Source: Paragyromitra xinjiangensis (lineage: Eukaryota; Ascomycota; Pezizomycetes; Pezizales; Discinaceae). Taken from it: a DNA stretch of 64,000 nt. Below, in pieces: positions 49,118-60,551 of the stretch (position 1 is its first letter; every line of letters begins with the position of its first letter). The stretch lies in assembly GCA_038503065.1 (NCBI GenBank), contig JBCAMK010000018.1:1364001-1428000 (forward strand), given 5' to 3'. The position numbers and the translations under genes were made by a program. The notes below the pieces were generated by a model. It made no database searches. It saw only the letters and a program-made list of their open reading frames with translations, and was not told the origin of the DNA.

Positions 49118-49282
49118 CCGTATTAACTCGAGAGAGTGGGCTTAACGCTAAGACGTTGGAATTGCCTATAGAGGTAAGGCTCTAACAAAATTCTGCTCAG
49201 CTCTGACCCTTTAGCTGGCGCCTTACTTGTCAAGGCAATTCCAACGTCTTAGCGTCAAGTCCACTCTCTCGAGTTTATACGG
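49118..49282. mobile_element. MITE, 165 bp, TA target duplication
   Basis: Terminal inverted repeats of about 50 bp (starting CCGTATTAACTCGAGAGAG on the left) with a handful of differences, flanked by TA at 49116-49117 and 49283-49284. The outermost CCGTAT is shared with the elements at 41323 and 27453; the interior is different. Confidence 0.85.
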
Positions 49283-49453
49283 TATTATCGCTTCACGATA
49301 CCAACAAACTGGATTCCACCTCCCAACAACTTTCACTCCATTTATCATTCTAGCCTCCCTCATCTCATGCGGTCTCACCATATCCTGCAGCTCATAGTCC
49401 ATTCTCATAGAACACCGCAACCAATAGATAAAGCATCTTATTGATTTAGCCCC

Positions 49454-49795
49454 TCACTTCTTCACCAAAATCACCGTCTCTACGCTCGCTCTCGCTGGAT
49501 CATATCCATATCGCTCAAAGCTTAGTCCTCTCCTCAGCAACGGCCTATCCTCTCCATCTAGGCCATCTCCGTAATCTGACGAAGAACTCGACGAATCAGC
49601 GACGTATCCTGCGTCCTCTTCGCGCGTCAGGTCCAAGTCGTAGCGACGCATACCGCTACCAGGTGGGTAGCGCCCGTACGGAAGATAGCAGGGAGAATCC
49701 GAGGAAGATGATACGCGCGAAGGAGGAGACGGAGGAAGGAGGTAGGTAAGAAGCGCGGTAAGAGGGTGAAAGAGATGTGTGAACGTTTCGCACAT
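49454..49795 (-). CDS. Small Ser/acidic-rich protein, unknown function
   Basis: 113 codons from ATG 49795 in one exon. The N-terminal 23 residues are moderately hydrophobic, followed by a Pro/Ser-rich part, an acidic Ser run (ADSSSSSSDYGDGLDGED) and RPLLRRGLSFERYGYDP. The protein is predicted to be largely disordered. The codon pattern and composition look coding, but I recognise no family and cannot exclude a chance frame. Confidence 0.4.
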   Translation of the reverse strand: MCETFTHLFHPLTALLTYLLPPSPPSRVSSSSDSPCYLPYGRYPPGSGMRRYDLDLTREEDAGYVADSSSSSSDYGDGLDGEDRPLLRRGLSFERYGYDPARASVETVILVKK

Positions 49796-51656
49796 CCTTG
49801 CAGCGATGATAGAGTCTGTTGAGAACAGGAGATACGAGGTGCAGATCTGGCTTAATCTGACAGCAGCGCGATTAGCTAGTTACTTTCTTTTCTCTCATTT
49901 CACATGTACAAGGGCTTATTGAGGGGGCTTATATTGCTCCCACCATTTCCCCTCCTTCCTCAGGCTGACGATATGAGGATTACGGGGAGCAAGTGGAGCG
50001 GTCATGCTCCTTTTCATCCACTATGGAACAACCCACGTGGGTTGCACACAAAAGTGGAATCAAGATGCTTCGTGATGCGACGATCCGTTTCCAGAAGCTC
50101 CGTGAGTGGGGTGAGTCACGTTTGCGCAGCGCGGTCTCAGGTGACGCGATTGCCCCTTTGCCTCATGACGTATCAGCCGGGAAGGAAATAGAGTATTGTC
50201 GATAAGCGATGTGAAAGATGCAGATATCTTTTTCGAGGAAAGTTCGAAGTGGAGAGTGGGGGCTAGAAACGAAGAGTCATGGGGCAGTGATAGTGAATCC
50301 CTGTGTAGAATCAGGGCCATTGCATCCAAAGGTTCAACGCCACGAGATCAGAGCTACACGATCAAATCTGAGGCAGTGCCCAAGCAACTCATGCCAAATA
50401 AAGTTACAATAAATACAAGGGTTAGGGTTGATTGAGGGTTCGTGCGCACGACAGAGAGTTTTAGCCCTACGGTTGTCCAGCGTCAGCAGTAATCGTTTAC
50501 GCCAAAAAAAATCTCCCTATCTCCCTAAGTAGCATTCTAAATTCAAATTCCGACCCCTTCAGCCCCCGGCGACGCGATTCCAACAACCTATTCCAGCAGC
50601 AACTCCCCTCCTCCCTCATTACGCTACACAGCACTAGAATACTCGAACTACATTTCTAACCAACACCACTGAAATGACAAACCAGCCCTCGTACAAGTAC
50701 AGTTGGCTCCTCCATCTCACTATCCATCAACACTTAATATGATACAAGTCTACAAGTGACGATACTTTTACCCACAACTACGAAAATTTTTCGTTAGTCA
50801 TCATAAAGGTATAAAAATCTATCTCTCATCCCAGGGTACAGGATTTAGAAAGCCCTATAGCATAGCTAACACCCCGGTAGAATACATCATTTCTTCGTAG
50901 ATCAGCGAACAGAAATGTATAAGCGCTTGTCACTACTTCCCGTTATCGACTTAAGATGTGAGCGACTGAAGATCAACCACATAAAAACCTCTATTTGCTT
51001 AGTATATGTGCCCGGTACAGCCTGATGCTACCCATTTTGATATTGCTCTCAGATACGGTAGTAGCTACAAATAGACCCTAATCAGGCTCTAGGATACTCT
51101 CCTACCGATCAGCGGGAAAAAATATCAGACACAGCATTGACAGAGAATTGATAAATACCTCACTAACTCCTTATTTTATTGATATTTCTAACAAACTCTA
51201 GTAACCTATGATCTTATTACCGCCACCGCACGATACCGGAATACCTGATCCCATCCTTCCCGAGTAGTTCTCCTTATTTTTTATTCTGCGCGTTTGGTCA
51301 CTCAATAGGGTCACCCCATTCTTCTCGCCAATTTCGAAAAGCAGAACCCAACACGATTTATATCCGAACGGTACGCTAAACACAATGAGATTCTATTCAA
51401 GGGAGATCGTGCGGCGATAACAACACCCCTAATTCCAATTAGATCTGACGTGGGGCAACTAAACTCCTCACGACCAGTTACAACTCTTTCGCATCAGCTA
51501 TGAAGGAGACCACCATAAAATTCGCCCTCAGAAGCAGACGAAAGTAAATTTTATTCAATAAAATATACTTACGGGTCCCTTCCTCTTGGATCGCTTCTAC
51601 ATTTCACTCTACAGAATGCTACTCACGGAAACCATTACATGACCGGTCAGACATTA
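49796..51656. other. Intergenic, no gene recognised
   Basis: Contains one telomere-like motif at 50418, listed separately. Confidence 0.45.
50418..50429 (+). repeat. Short interstitial telomere-like motif
   Basis: AGGGTTAGGGTT, two TTAGGG units, in non-coding DNA. Confidence 0.65.
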
Positions 51657-51791
51657 GGACAAAAATCGTCACATTACACTTTTGACCGACGTCCCTACTA
51701 TCCTACCAATCGCCCAGATTTATCGTCACATTACACTTTTGACCGACGTCCCTACTATCCTACCAATCGCCCAGATTTAAATAAATTGTCC
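51657..51791. repeat. Perfect 57-bp tandem duplication inside a possible TA-bounded element
   Basis: Two identical 57-bp units (51665-51721 and 51722-51778) begin ATCGTCACATTACACTTTTG. Outside them GGACAA (51657) and TTGTCC (51786-51791) are inverted, each with TA next to it (51655-51656 and 51792-51793). The tandem is certain; the mobile-element interpretation rests on only six bases. Confidence 0.7.
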
Positions 51792-53370
51792 TAGCCAATA
51801 TTCAATCATCGCTGAGTGGAAGGCCGATAACGAAAGAAAGGAGATTACCAGAGCAAGTCGGCATCAAGAGCAAACACAAAATCCCCGCCCAGTGATCTAA
51901 CCTTTTCGCTAACTCCGCGAGCATATCGGCCAGTTGTTAGTTATATGTACTTCTAAAAGCTGAGTAGCGGGGTTTTCACAGATCCTGTCTCAAAAATCTT
52001 ATGTGCTTCCACCATCATCCAACATTTCACAACACCCCACAACAGTTACAGAGCACAATGACATCCACATTCAGCGATACGCAAGCAAACTTTGTGGTTA
52101 AACATCTCCTTACGGGCTGCCAAACTCCAATTTCAAGATGTGCAGCACTTTGAGCAAGTTCGTTCAAGCTAGGACTAATGTTCTTCAAACCGAACAGAAC
52201 GGTGCCAGGAACACGTATCATTAGACAGTATTTCATAATATTCTTAAGGTTATATTATATAGCTTCCAAGCCTCTTGTATAATTCATCATGTTTCATATT
52301 CAATAAACTACCTCTTTTAGAACTTTCCTTCGTGCATTTGCCCCTATGCATCATAACATTCGGTGCTTGGCACCTAGATATAGGTAAGGCCTTACAACAC
52401 GGATAATGATGGAATAAGAACTTTAAGCGATATCTATCTAACAGCAAAATCACAATTCTTTGTTTTAGTCGTTAGAATCGACTAAGATTTACGGCACACA
52501 GAATCCCCCACTAACACATGCTCATGGTTACACTATCGAAAGTTATCGCTGCAGAACCGAGAATTGCTTTTCGACCGACTGAATCCTCGACATCTAGCAC
52601 TCGAGATTTCTCTAATGTATCATCGGCATGGATCGTGACGAAAGTGGGGAGACCGCCCCCCGTAAAGAAAGCCCTGCACATCAGTGTCTGTCTTGCCTGC
52701 GCGCTGCTACCGCATCATCTCAAGGTATGCTAAAAATTGGGGCCCCACGGGAAGGAGGGTCTAACATTTCTTTGCTTCTATCACGACCAAGAAAGAAGCA
52801 GTTTTCCGCCTACCGCACAAATTGTATCTGAGGCCCCAGCCCGCGCAGCCGTTGATAGGAATTGGAGATCGAGTTCAGTATCAGTAAAGGTAGTGGAGAT
52901 TTCGAGCTTTGGGAAGGTAATAAGAATACTCTTTTGGGTGTGTTGCGGTATGTCAGACCGCAAGAAGCCAAGGTCACCCGGGGGGGGGAATTGTTGGAGT
53001 GAATGGCGAAGCTTAGCTGCACAGGCGACAATTAAGAGGTCGACAGCAATACGACAGGAAGTTTCGCATTTGGGGCCATATGTGACACCCAAAGGTTCAT
53101 TCAGATAAGTGGCTATAAGGCATTGGTATGGAACACTGAGATTCAGGGTTTCGTTTTTATCCGAACCTACCAAGGCTTGCTAGAACCCCATAGCCCGGTG
53201 GATGGCAGCCAAGTAATCCGCAGAGATGCGATTTTCGTTGAAGTTGAGTCCGAAAAGACAACCTCACATGTAGTGAGCTCCCCAGCAGTTACCTACTGAT
53301 ATGAGTGGAGGAGATTATGATTGGGGCAGCCAGTGAAGAGTTGACTTACTGCTTCTATGATCCGCCCTTA
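51792..53370. other. Intergenic; one coding-like stretch not resolved
   Basis: Between about 52500 and 53170 the minus strand has protein-like pieces (for example GGGLPTFVTIHADDTLEKSR and LLIVACAAKLRHSLQQFPPP) in different frames without a start codon. They may be a decayed gene. I could not assign a family. Confidence 0.35.
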
Positions 53371-53540
53371 CAGCACAGCCGCTCTATAAGGATATGAAGT
53401 TGCCCCAATCCCATATCCTTATAAGGCAGATACCCCTATAAGACCCAGTACACCCAAAATAACCCCTGTCGGGACCCGAATACGTACCCTTATAAGGCGA
53501 CTATCCTTATAGCCCGAACCCTTATAGGGAAAATCAACTG
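53371..53540. mobile_element. MITE, 170 bp, TATAAGG-box family, copy 2
   Basis: Flanked by TA (53369-53370, 53541-53542). Only CAG and the in-register CTATAAGG box at positions 14-21 match between the two ends, so the termini have decayed. The inner right half aligns with the element at 33390 and carries the same spaced TATAAGG boxes. Confidence 0.7.
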
Positions 53541-54717
53541 TACTTTAGCAATTCTTGCCATTAAACTATGCAACTCCTCGCGGACGGGGTCATGGGACAA
53601 AGCGGAAGTGTAGTTGTTCTAGCGGAGGAGAGAGATCCAACTAAGCTATAAAGGGCATCTAGCAAAAGCCACGTATTGAGAGTGAATCTATAGGAAATTT
53701 GGTTGATTCCCACAGAGAGGGGATGTTTGGGGCAGTAGTTGTGGTGGTGTTGGGGTTCGGGTGTTGACTAGGCGGTTACTTTAGAATCGATAAACCCTAT
53801 GATAAAATACACTTTTGACTATCCAGCCACCAATACTCTATATACCTCGTCTAGTATATTACCATAGCATTTGGTAAAATTTATTCCGTTCACTACCAGG
53901 TAAAACATGCATAAGCATGTTGATATTCCATGTTTTCTGCAGCCACAACGCAGGAAGCCTCTAGTCTCGCAGTCGACGTTTATTCACTCTAAATAGGGCG
54001 TTGGGGTCGAGCTTTGTAGACAATCCGTCGACACCCAATTTAAGAAGGGTTGTCACGTGACGGGTCGGCAGCAAGACTAGAAAGCCTCCTAGCAGCAGCC
54101 TCATTCGCTAGCGAACGGAATGGATTCCACCAAATACTACGGCATACTGAAGGAGCCGGTATCAAAAACCTCATTCCGCTAGCGATTTTTAGGTCGACTA
54201 AGCCTCCCAAGCGCTCCAGCTTCTAGTAGCTAACTACTAAATCGAGTGATATTAAGTGAGATGAAAGGGCCGACACATGACTAAGCCGATGTATTTTCGA
54301 AAGTATGCGTGTGTACTAGCTTACATACAAACCACCACAATAACTAGACTCAATGACTGGGTGTGTGCGGTTTAGTGCGCTGCCTCATTCAAGTAGAGGA
54401 AATGTTGGCCCTAATTATAAAAATTTCGCAATAATGTTCAGCCTTGCTAAAAGCGATTTTGGTCATGAAAATACCCCGTTCCACTTTGCCCAAATAATAC
54501 TCTATTGTGCAATTAAGATTACGTGCACACTACGACCTAAATCCCAAGACTTCATTACCGGTTAAGCTATACATGTTCTTGTGATCGGATCTGTTGATTT
54601 CACGAAGCCCTAAGGCGAAGTCAAATAGGTTCAACATGTGCTTTAGCCACCCACATACCATCATCTTTACACGGTACAGTTTTGGCGCCCCACATAAGAG
54701 ACCGCTCAAGGCCCAAC
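53541..54717. other. Intergenic, no gene recognised
   Basis: Nothing coding. Its right border is the insertion site of the pogo-type element. Confidence 0.45.
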
Positions 54718-54719
54718 TA

Positions 54720-57661
54720 CAGTCGCTTAGGGGGGAACGGAAAATAGGTGGGAAGGGAAAGCAAGGGTTCGGGATATCTTAGTAATTGCATGTAGATCGA
54801 TTTCTTTGACATCAGGTTACTTGTAGCGCAACAGAAACGCCTCATGATGCCCGAAGTCCCCAACATCACAATCATGACAGCGAGGCTTATTTTAAGCAGG
54901 AATAAGGACAAATTAACGGGTTTTTAAAAGTGCGAGCCAGTATCTAAATACATAAACAAGAATACAACGATGCGATGATGCTGATAATGATGCTAATGAC
55001 GACTACAAGAAAGATGAGTTTTGCTTGGGAAAAAAGTACAAAAGCCACCTCAAAGGATGAAGAATGAAGAAAAAAAACCATCCGCTCTATCGCATACCAA
55101 CATGGATCCAACTTGGGATAACCCTACTACCCGTACTGCCCCAGGACATTCTTCTACTTTATTCCCTATTATTTCTACACCAAATCCCTCATTTACCCCC
55201 GAACCAAATATTATGGAACCAAATGGTGTTCGTCCACAGGTGGACCATAATAAGGAGTATTCCAAAGAAGAACGTCTTATTCTTGCTCTTGCAGATTACT
55301 TTGCCCAACTCTACTCCTACCAAAATTGTGCAGGTGATTCTATCGGCCCGATAGTAAGCCATATATCAAAACATTGGGGAGTCGCAAATAGCACTTTACG
55401 AGCACATATTTTACATCCTGAACGAAAATTACGGTCTGAACAGCACAGTGATATGCAAATTCTTACACGGGCAGAAGAGGATGCTTTGAAACAACGGCTG
55501 TTTTTTCTTGATGATTTTAATATTCCCGCAGATCGAGCCCTCTTTTACACATTAGCCAACGCTATCCTACATCAACGAGAACCATTTCGTACGCTAGAAC
55601 TGGGTCTATCAATATATTGACCGCCATCAAGACTGTGAAAATGTATTGGTACGAACAATTTCTACAAGCCGTGCCAATGCTGAAAATTGGAATGTGATGG
55701 AGGACTTTTTTTGGCAGGTAATAAAAATATTAACCAACTTGGGAATTGAACCCAACACGTTCAGCTTCTATACCTTCCTGCTTCAACTTATACTACTAAA
55801 GCTAATTACAAATATAGTTAAAACTCGTCACTGAAAAGTACGATATTCTTCCAGTCAACACCTATAACCTTGATGAAAAGGGTTATATTTTGGGAGTGGG
55901 AATGGAAACAAAACGAATTTGCCGATCCATTCAGCATGGTGCTTCACGATATAAGGAAGCCAGAAACCGAGAATCTTGTACTGTGGTGGAAACTATTGCA
56001 CCCGATGGTTTTGTCCTAACTCCATTGATTATTTTCAAAGGGAAAAACCATCTTGCAGGATGGCATAAGGAGGAAAAAGAGGAGGATTACTGGTATGGGT
56101 ATGCCGATAAAGGTTACAATAATAGTCTGCTCTGTTTAGAGTATATAGAGAAGATATTTGAGCCAGAAACAGCATTGCGGTAAGTTTATCTTAATATATT
56201 GTTTATTTTAATATATTCTAATAATTAGTATAGTGCAGGGTCCTGTTGGAGATTGCTTATCTTTGATGGCTTTGAGTCTCACATTGATTACCGTCTCGTT
56301 GATTTCTGTTTGCTCAACAAAATCCTTCCATTTTGCCTTCCGGCCCACACTTCACATGTTCTACAACCCTTGGACGTTGGAGTTTTTTCGGCACTCAAAT
56401 CCTACTACTGCCAAGAAGTAAATAGTATCCATATCCCTATTGACAAAAGCATGTTCTCCAACATTCTAGTTCATGCTCGGAGAAAGGCTTTCACAGAAAA
56501 AAACATTAAATCAGGGTTTCGAGCAACTGGTATATATCCATATAACCCCAACAGAATCCTAAATACACTTACTTTACGTGAACCCACACTAAATCAACCA
56601 CACCCTTTACCACCTCTTCCTCCTGGTCTCCAAACCCCTCACAAGCAATTTACCTTCACTCCTCGTACACCAGTTACTCCTCGCTCTATACATAACTTGT
56701 ATGTAGAAGGGTTATCAACAATTACGTCTAGCAGCCCCCGATCACAAAAACAACGTACAATTTTTACAAAATTCAAGAGTAAGCGAAAAAGTGCATTCTT
56801 TGTGAAGATGCGTAAGATGGTGAGGAAGCATTTGAGGCAGGAAGTACTACAACTTCTTAAAGGAAAAGTTGACAAAAGATATGTCAATTACGAGGTTGCG
56901 TGTGTTCTTGAGAGGGAATAAACTGGTGGAGGCGAAAAGAAAACGGGATATAGAAAAAGAGGAGAAAAATAAGAAGCAGCGTATAGCCAGAGAGATGAAG
57001 AAATCTGCACATTCGGGAGAGCATTTGGGTTAGAGCTCGGTGGTCAGGTTTTATTTGTTTTACTTTTTTATCCTGTTTCTTTCTTTAGTTTATTTATGTT
57101 TTATCTCTACGTTTTACTCTTTGTTCTCTTTTTAGTTTGCTGATTTCTTTCATCTGACTTGTTCAATTAAAAAAAACTTGTTAATATACTGTCGCGATAT
57201 ATCTGACTGGTCACACGGGGGTAGAAATTCATCTACAACAAAACCGGTGCTCATTCCTTAGCCTCAAATTTATCTTGTATATTGCTAAGTGCCCAAGTCT
57301 ATGTAAATAGAGGGGTCGATCAAGAGTGGCATTACACTCATGCCGAGTCAATGGACTGGCATGCGGACAACCATATTCCCTAGCTCCACCTAAAAGGCGG
57401 CCAGGGCTCTCAATTCTATGTGCAATGACAGCTTCCGAGTTTCACGGAAAAACTGGTACACCTAGGATTTGAACTTAAGTTCTTATACCCCTAGGAGCTC
57501 ACACATAGGTCTCGCTGATACAACTAAGCTAAGATTTTTGTTGTAAGTTTGGGAGACATCGGTTAGAAAATCTCCACAGAGCCGCAATGCAGATATTCGC
57601 CTCCCAGACCGAACCCTTGCTTTCCCTTCCCACCTATTTTCCGTTCCCCCCTAAGCGACTG
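54720..57661 (+). mobile_element. pogo/Fot1-type DNA transposon, 2942 bp, complete ends
   Basis: The terminal inverted repeats are 53 bp and identical (starting CAGTCGCTTAGGGGGGAACG), flanked by TA at 54718-54719 and 57662-57663. The element holds one transposase gene with the DDE_1 domain, listed separately. Perfect ends mean a recent insertion, even though the transposase is broken. Confidence 0.95.
55057..57033 (+). pseudogene. Transposase, pogo/Fot1 family (DDE_1), frameshifted
   Basis: From ATG 55057 an N-terminal helix-turn-helix DNA-binding part reads to about 55600 (VSHISKHWGVANSTLRAHIL). There the frame is lost by an indel, and coding resumes in another frame with YQYIDRHQD. A 100-bp intron (55718-55817) and a 54-bp intron (56180-56233) fit. 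The catalytic triad is present: Asp in TYNLDEKGY, Asp in LLIFDGFESH and Asp in HVLQPLDVGVF. The main frame stops at 56921, but a basic tail (KRKRDIEKEEKNKKQR) continues in another frame to 57033, so a second shift is likely. The element cannot move itself as read, but its ends could be used by an active relative. Confidence 0.85.
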
Positions 57662-58370
57662 TACCCGCTGAAATCGGACATTCCAGAATCGGTTACAATA
57701 GATTAGTGATAGTGGCACAAGAATAGCGAAGGCACAGAAATATAAGGGAGGAAAGCTCGCCCCATATCATAACCAATCCGCACATTTGGACCGCCCGAAT
57801 CTTCATCCTTACCGCTCACACCCCCAGGATCCTGCGGTATCCCATCTTCACAAAATGCAGCTTTTTTCTCAAGGCCACGTGTTGGTGCCCTGTTAGAATT
57901 ATCGCCTCTGAAACCACGGCTCTCTCATTTTTAGCTCTTTGGTTTTGGGTGCCTCGGTCTGACATCTCAACCCGCCACTGAAGAAGATGCTGGTAATGAC
58001 AGCATCAGCATCCACTTTAATCCAAACATCGAGAGTTGTCTTAGACTCTTAGTCAACCGTTTCATATCCCTGCTAGGATAGTTGGCATCCGAAAGCTGCG
58101 CGACAACTCGCTGTCATAGAAACAACTTGCTCCCAGATGACGAAGCGAAACCAAACCCCGACAGCGCAGCTGCCAAGCCCGATGACGTAACACGAGCTTT
58201 ACAAACCACAATGAGCAACAAATGCAACCCCACGATCGAGACTCAAAAAAACCTAGTCTCGTTACCAATCCACCAATATTCGCCCCCGCTGGATATTGGG
58301 CTTTTTCGCCTTCGTGATCTTAGTTTTTCCCCCAGGATGAGCGATTTACTCAGGTCTGGCGGTGTGAATT

Positions 58371-58381
58371 ACCCTAACCCT
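58371..58381 (-). repeat. Short interstitial telomere-like motif
   Basis: ACCCTAACCCT, the reverse orientation, in non-coding DNA. Confidence 0.5.
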
Positions 58382-58479
58382 TGCAACCGAGTGATACTCT
58401 GTGAACTCGTATTTGCGGAGATATCAGCTGCCCAATATGTCTCGGCGTAACCGTCGATTCTGATCAATTATATGTCCAT

Positions 58480-58492
58480 AGGGTTAGGGTTA
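58480..58492 (+). repeat. Short interstitial telomere-like motif
   Basis: AGGGTTAGGGTTA, identical to the copies at 7517 and 9029. Confidence 0.7.
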
Positions 58493-60218
58493 CGGAACCA
58501 GCGAGGCTATGGACACATTAGGCAGGGCGCATACAACAACGCGGTAACAACTACAGCCTGACTGACTGACTGACTGCACCGCATTCCTAGGCTTCATCGC
58601 GGCACAATCCCACTTAGGAGCTCCAAAAATTGTCACTGTTGAATCATCGCGGGCCGCAATCGCCACGTTATCGGTGGATAAGTACAGAATAGTTGTGGTG
58701 CATTGGAATGGTGCAGCTGCGCATGGGTCATCCAGTTGCCGGCGAATTGGAGGCTCGCGGATAGTTTTTAAGGCGAGTTGGATTTTTTCGAGGCGAGTGT
58801 TAGTTATGTTCCGTTTTTTGTGATTGGTGGAGTGAAATGGGTGTCTCGCGAATCGTCGGTTATCTTTTTTCGTAATGCAGGGCCTAAGGCGATGCAATGG
58901 CAGTGAGAGAGTTGATTTCGCAAATGTCCGTTGTTCCTGTTCGTGTTCGTGTTCAGGTGTTGATGGGATTGAAACGCTGCCGGGAACGAGGAGGGAAGGA
59001 ACCGGAGCATGCGCAAATTTAGAGTGGGTAGACGGCGGTCGTGGTAGTGGTCAAATAGCTGAACGCAGAGGCGGAGCGCCATGACGAGGGTAGAAATGAT
59101 CATTTGAGCAGTTTCTATCATGGCCATTGGTTTATCTCACGCATATGCAGGTTTGAACCAGGTGCTATTATTATTAGCCGTTTTGGTTCTCCCGGATCGG
59201 GTTTCGGTTCCTTCCCCCGCGAAAAACAGGGTTATTAGTGCGGGCGGCAAAAATAAAGTTGTCAAATGCGCGCACCTTATCGTGCCTTATCAATACTTGG
59301 GTTGTTTCGCGATCATGGCTTCGCACTCGATGTGCGTGTACCTTACACAGTGCTTCCTCGGCTGTCAAGGAACTCGGCTCCTTGTGTCAGAGATCTATCT
59401 CAGGGAGAGAATGGAAGTCAGCGGCTCGTACATCAATCAGCATTTGAAACGCATGAAAACCCTTCTAGAACATGACACCTCGATGCACAGCCCCAATCTT
59501 TAAATCCTCAAGCGACTCCTCCAGGCGACTGGGATGGGGGTGGAAATGGCAGAGTAAAATGAAGAGTCAGGACTCCGGACTCTAGAGAAAAGGTCCGGTC
59601 TGACTAACACTGACACGACACCACCTGCGTGTTTTTGTTGGCCCGTTGCGTGATGCCGGTGCCCTGGCCATCAGAGATTTTCTGCCATCGCGTGGACCGG
59701 TGGCGCTTGTCCAACACACCAATTTGCTGATCGTGCCGGACACACGCAACCGGCTAACCAGAAAAAGGAGGCGCAGCAAATCAATGCGGGTCGCCAAGAC
59801 AACGAGTCACCAGCAGTCACCCGACGACACAAAAACAAAGAGCGAGAAAACCAGCGAGCGCGCGGTTGCAGGCAGCAAGTGGGGCCTGTATGGCATAGAA
59901 TGACAGCCATCCATTCGCTGAATCCACTCCTCACACACCCGCGACAATCCCTGGATCTCACCCTGTTCTCCCCCCCCCCATTTTCCCTCATAACTACCCC
60001 CCCCGCCTCCTTTCCAACCTCTTCAATTCTTCATAACCACAGACTTCACCAACCTCGACGCTTCTAACTATCGTTGACTCCTATCCCAACTCTCCACATT
60101 TCACCACGCATACACACGTTATTCACGATTCAGTCTTCGATTGCGAAGTTCTAGCAGCGCATCCGCCATAACTCCTCACTTCAAGCGGTATCGCATTTTA
60201 ATCCTAAAGCACAAAAAT

Positions 60219-60551
60219 ATGTCAGATTCCGAACATCCCATCCTTCTCCCCTCGCCTCCCGCTTCCCCGATCCCGTATATGCACTCTATACCCCAGCAGC
60301 AGCAGCACGGTCCACAACGTCGCAAACGTGCTGCATACTCTAGTAATCGCATCATCCCAAGTCTTCGTAGACACGAGACGATGCTGTTTGGTGATCCACT
60401 GAAGCCAGTGGCGTGCCAGAGTCAGGACAACTATGCTGCATTTGCAGGCATGGTTGACGAGAGTAGCGATGAGGAGCGAAGAAGGGGAAGTCAGAGTAGT
60501 TGTAGCAGTGTGGGAACGAGCCAGGAGAGTGTTTCTCTGAGCGAAGGTTGA
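60219..60551 (+). CDS. Small disordered protein, unknown function
   Basis: 110 residues from ATG 60219 (MSDSEHPILLPSPPASPIPY) with A at -3, in one exon. A Q-run follows, then RRKRAAY and a compact block, IIPSLRRHETMLFGDPLKP, that looks like a short conserved binding motif, and an acidic Ser-rich tail with ESSDEERR. The strongly pyrimidine-rich upstream region resembles a fungal housekeeping promoter. I do not recognise the family. The composition suggests a regulatory or scaffold protein, which is inference only. Confidence 0.6.
   Translation: MSDSEHPILLPSPPASPIPYMHSIPQQQQHGPQRRKRAAYSSNRIIPSLRRHETMLFGDPLKPVACQSQDNYAAFAGMVDESSDEERRRGSQSSCSSVGTSQESVSLSEG

Larger units (their letters stand above)
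57664..60218. other. Intergenic, no convincing gene
   Basis: Contains a (CTGA)n microsatellite at about 58558-58577 and telomere-like motifs at 58371 and 58480. The pyrimidine-rich DNA at 59960-60130 is probably the promoter and leader of the gene at 60219. Open frames at 58490-58897 (minus) and 59120-59503 (plus) lack family features. Confidence 0.45.

Noticed and set aside
52781..53173. 130-codon frame on the minus strand, considered as a transcription-factor domain
   Set aside because: No start codon and no zinc-cluster motif, and the resemblance to fungal regulator domains was too weak.
58490..59127. Overlapping frames on the minus strand and a plus-strand frame at 59120-59503
   Set aside because: Low-complexity and featureless; the region more likely contains intergenic and promoter DNA.
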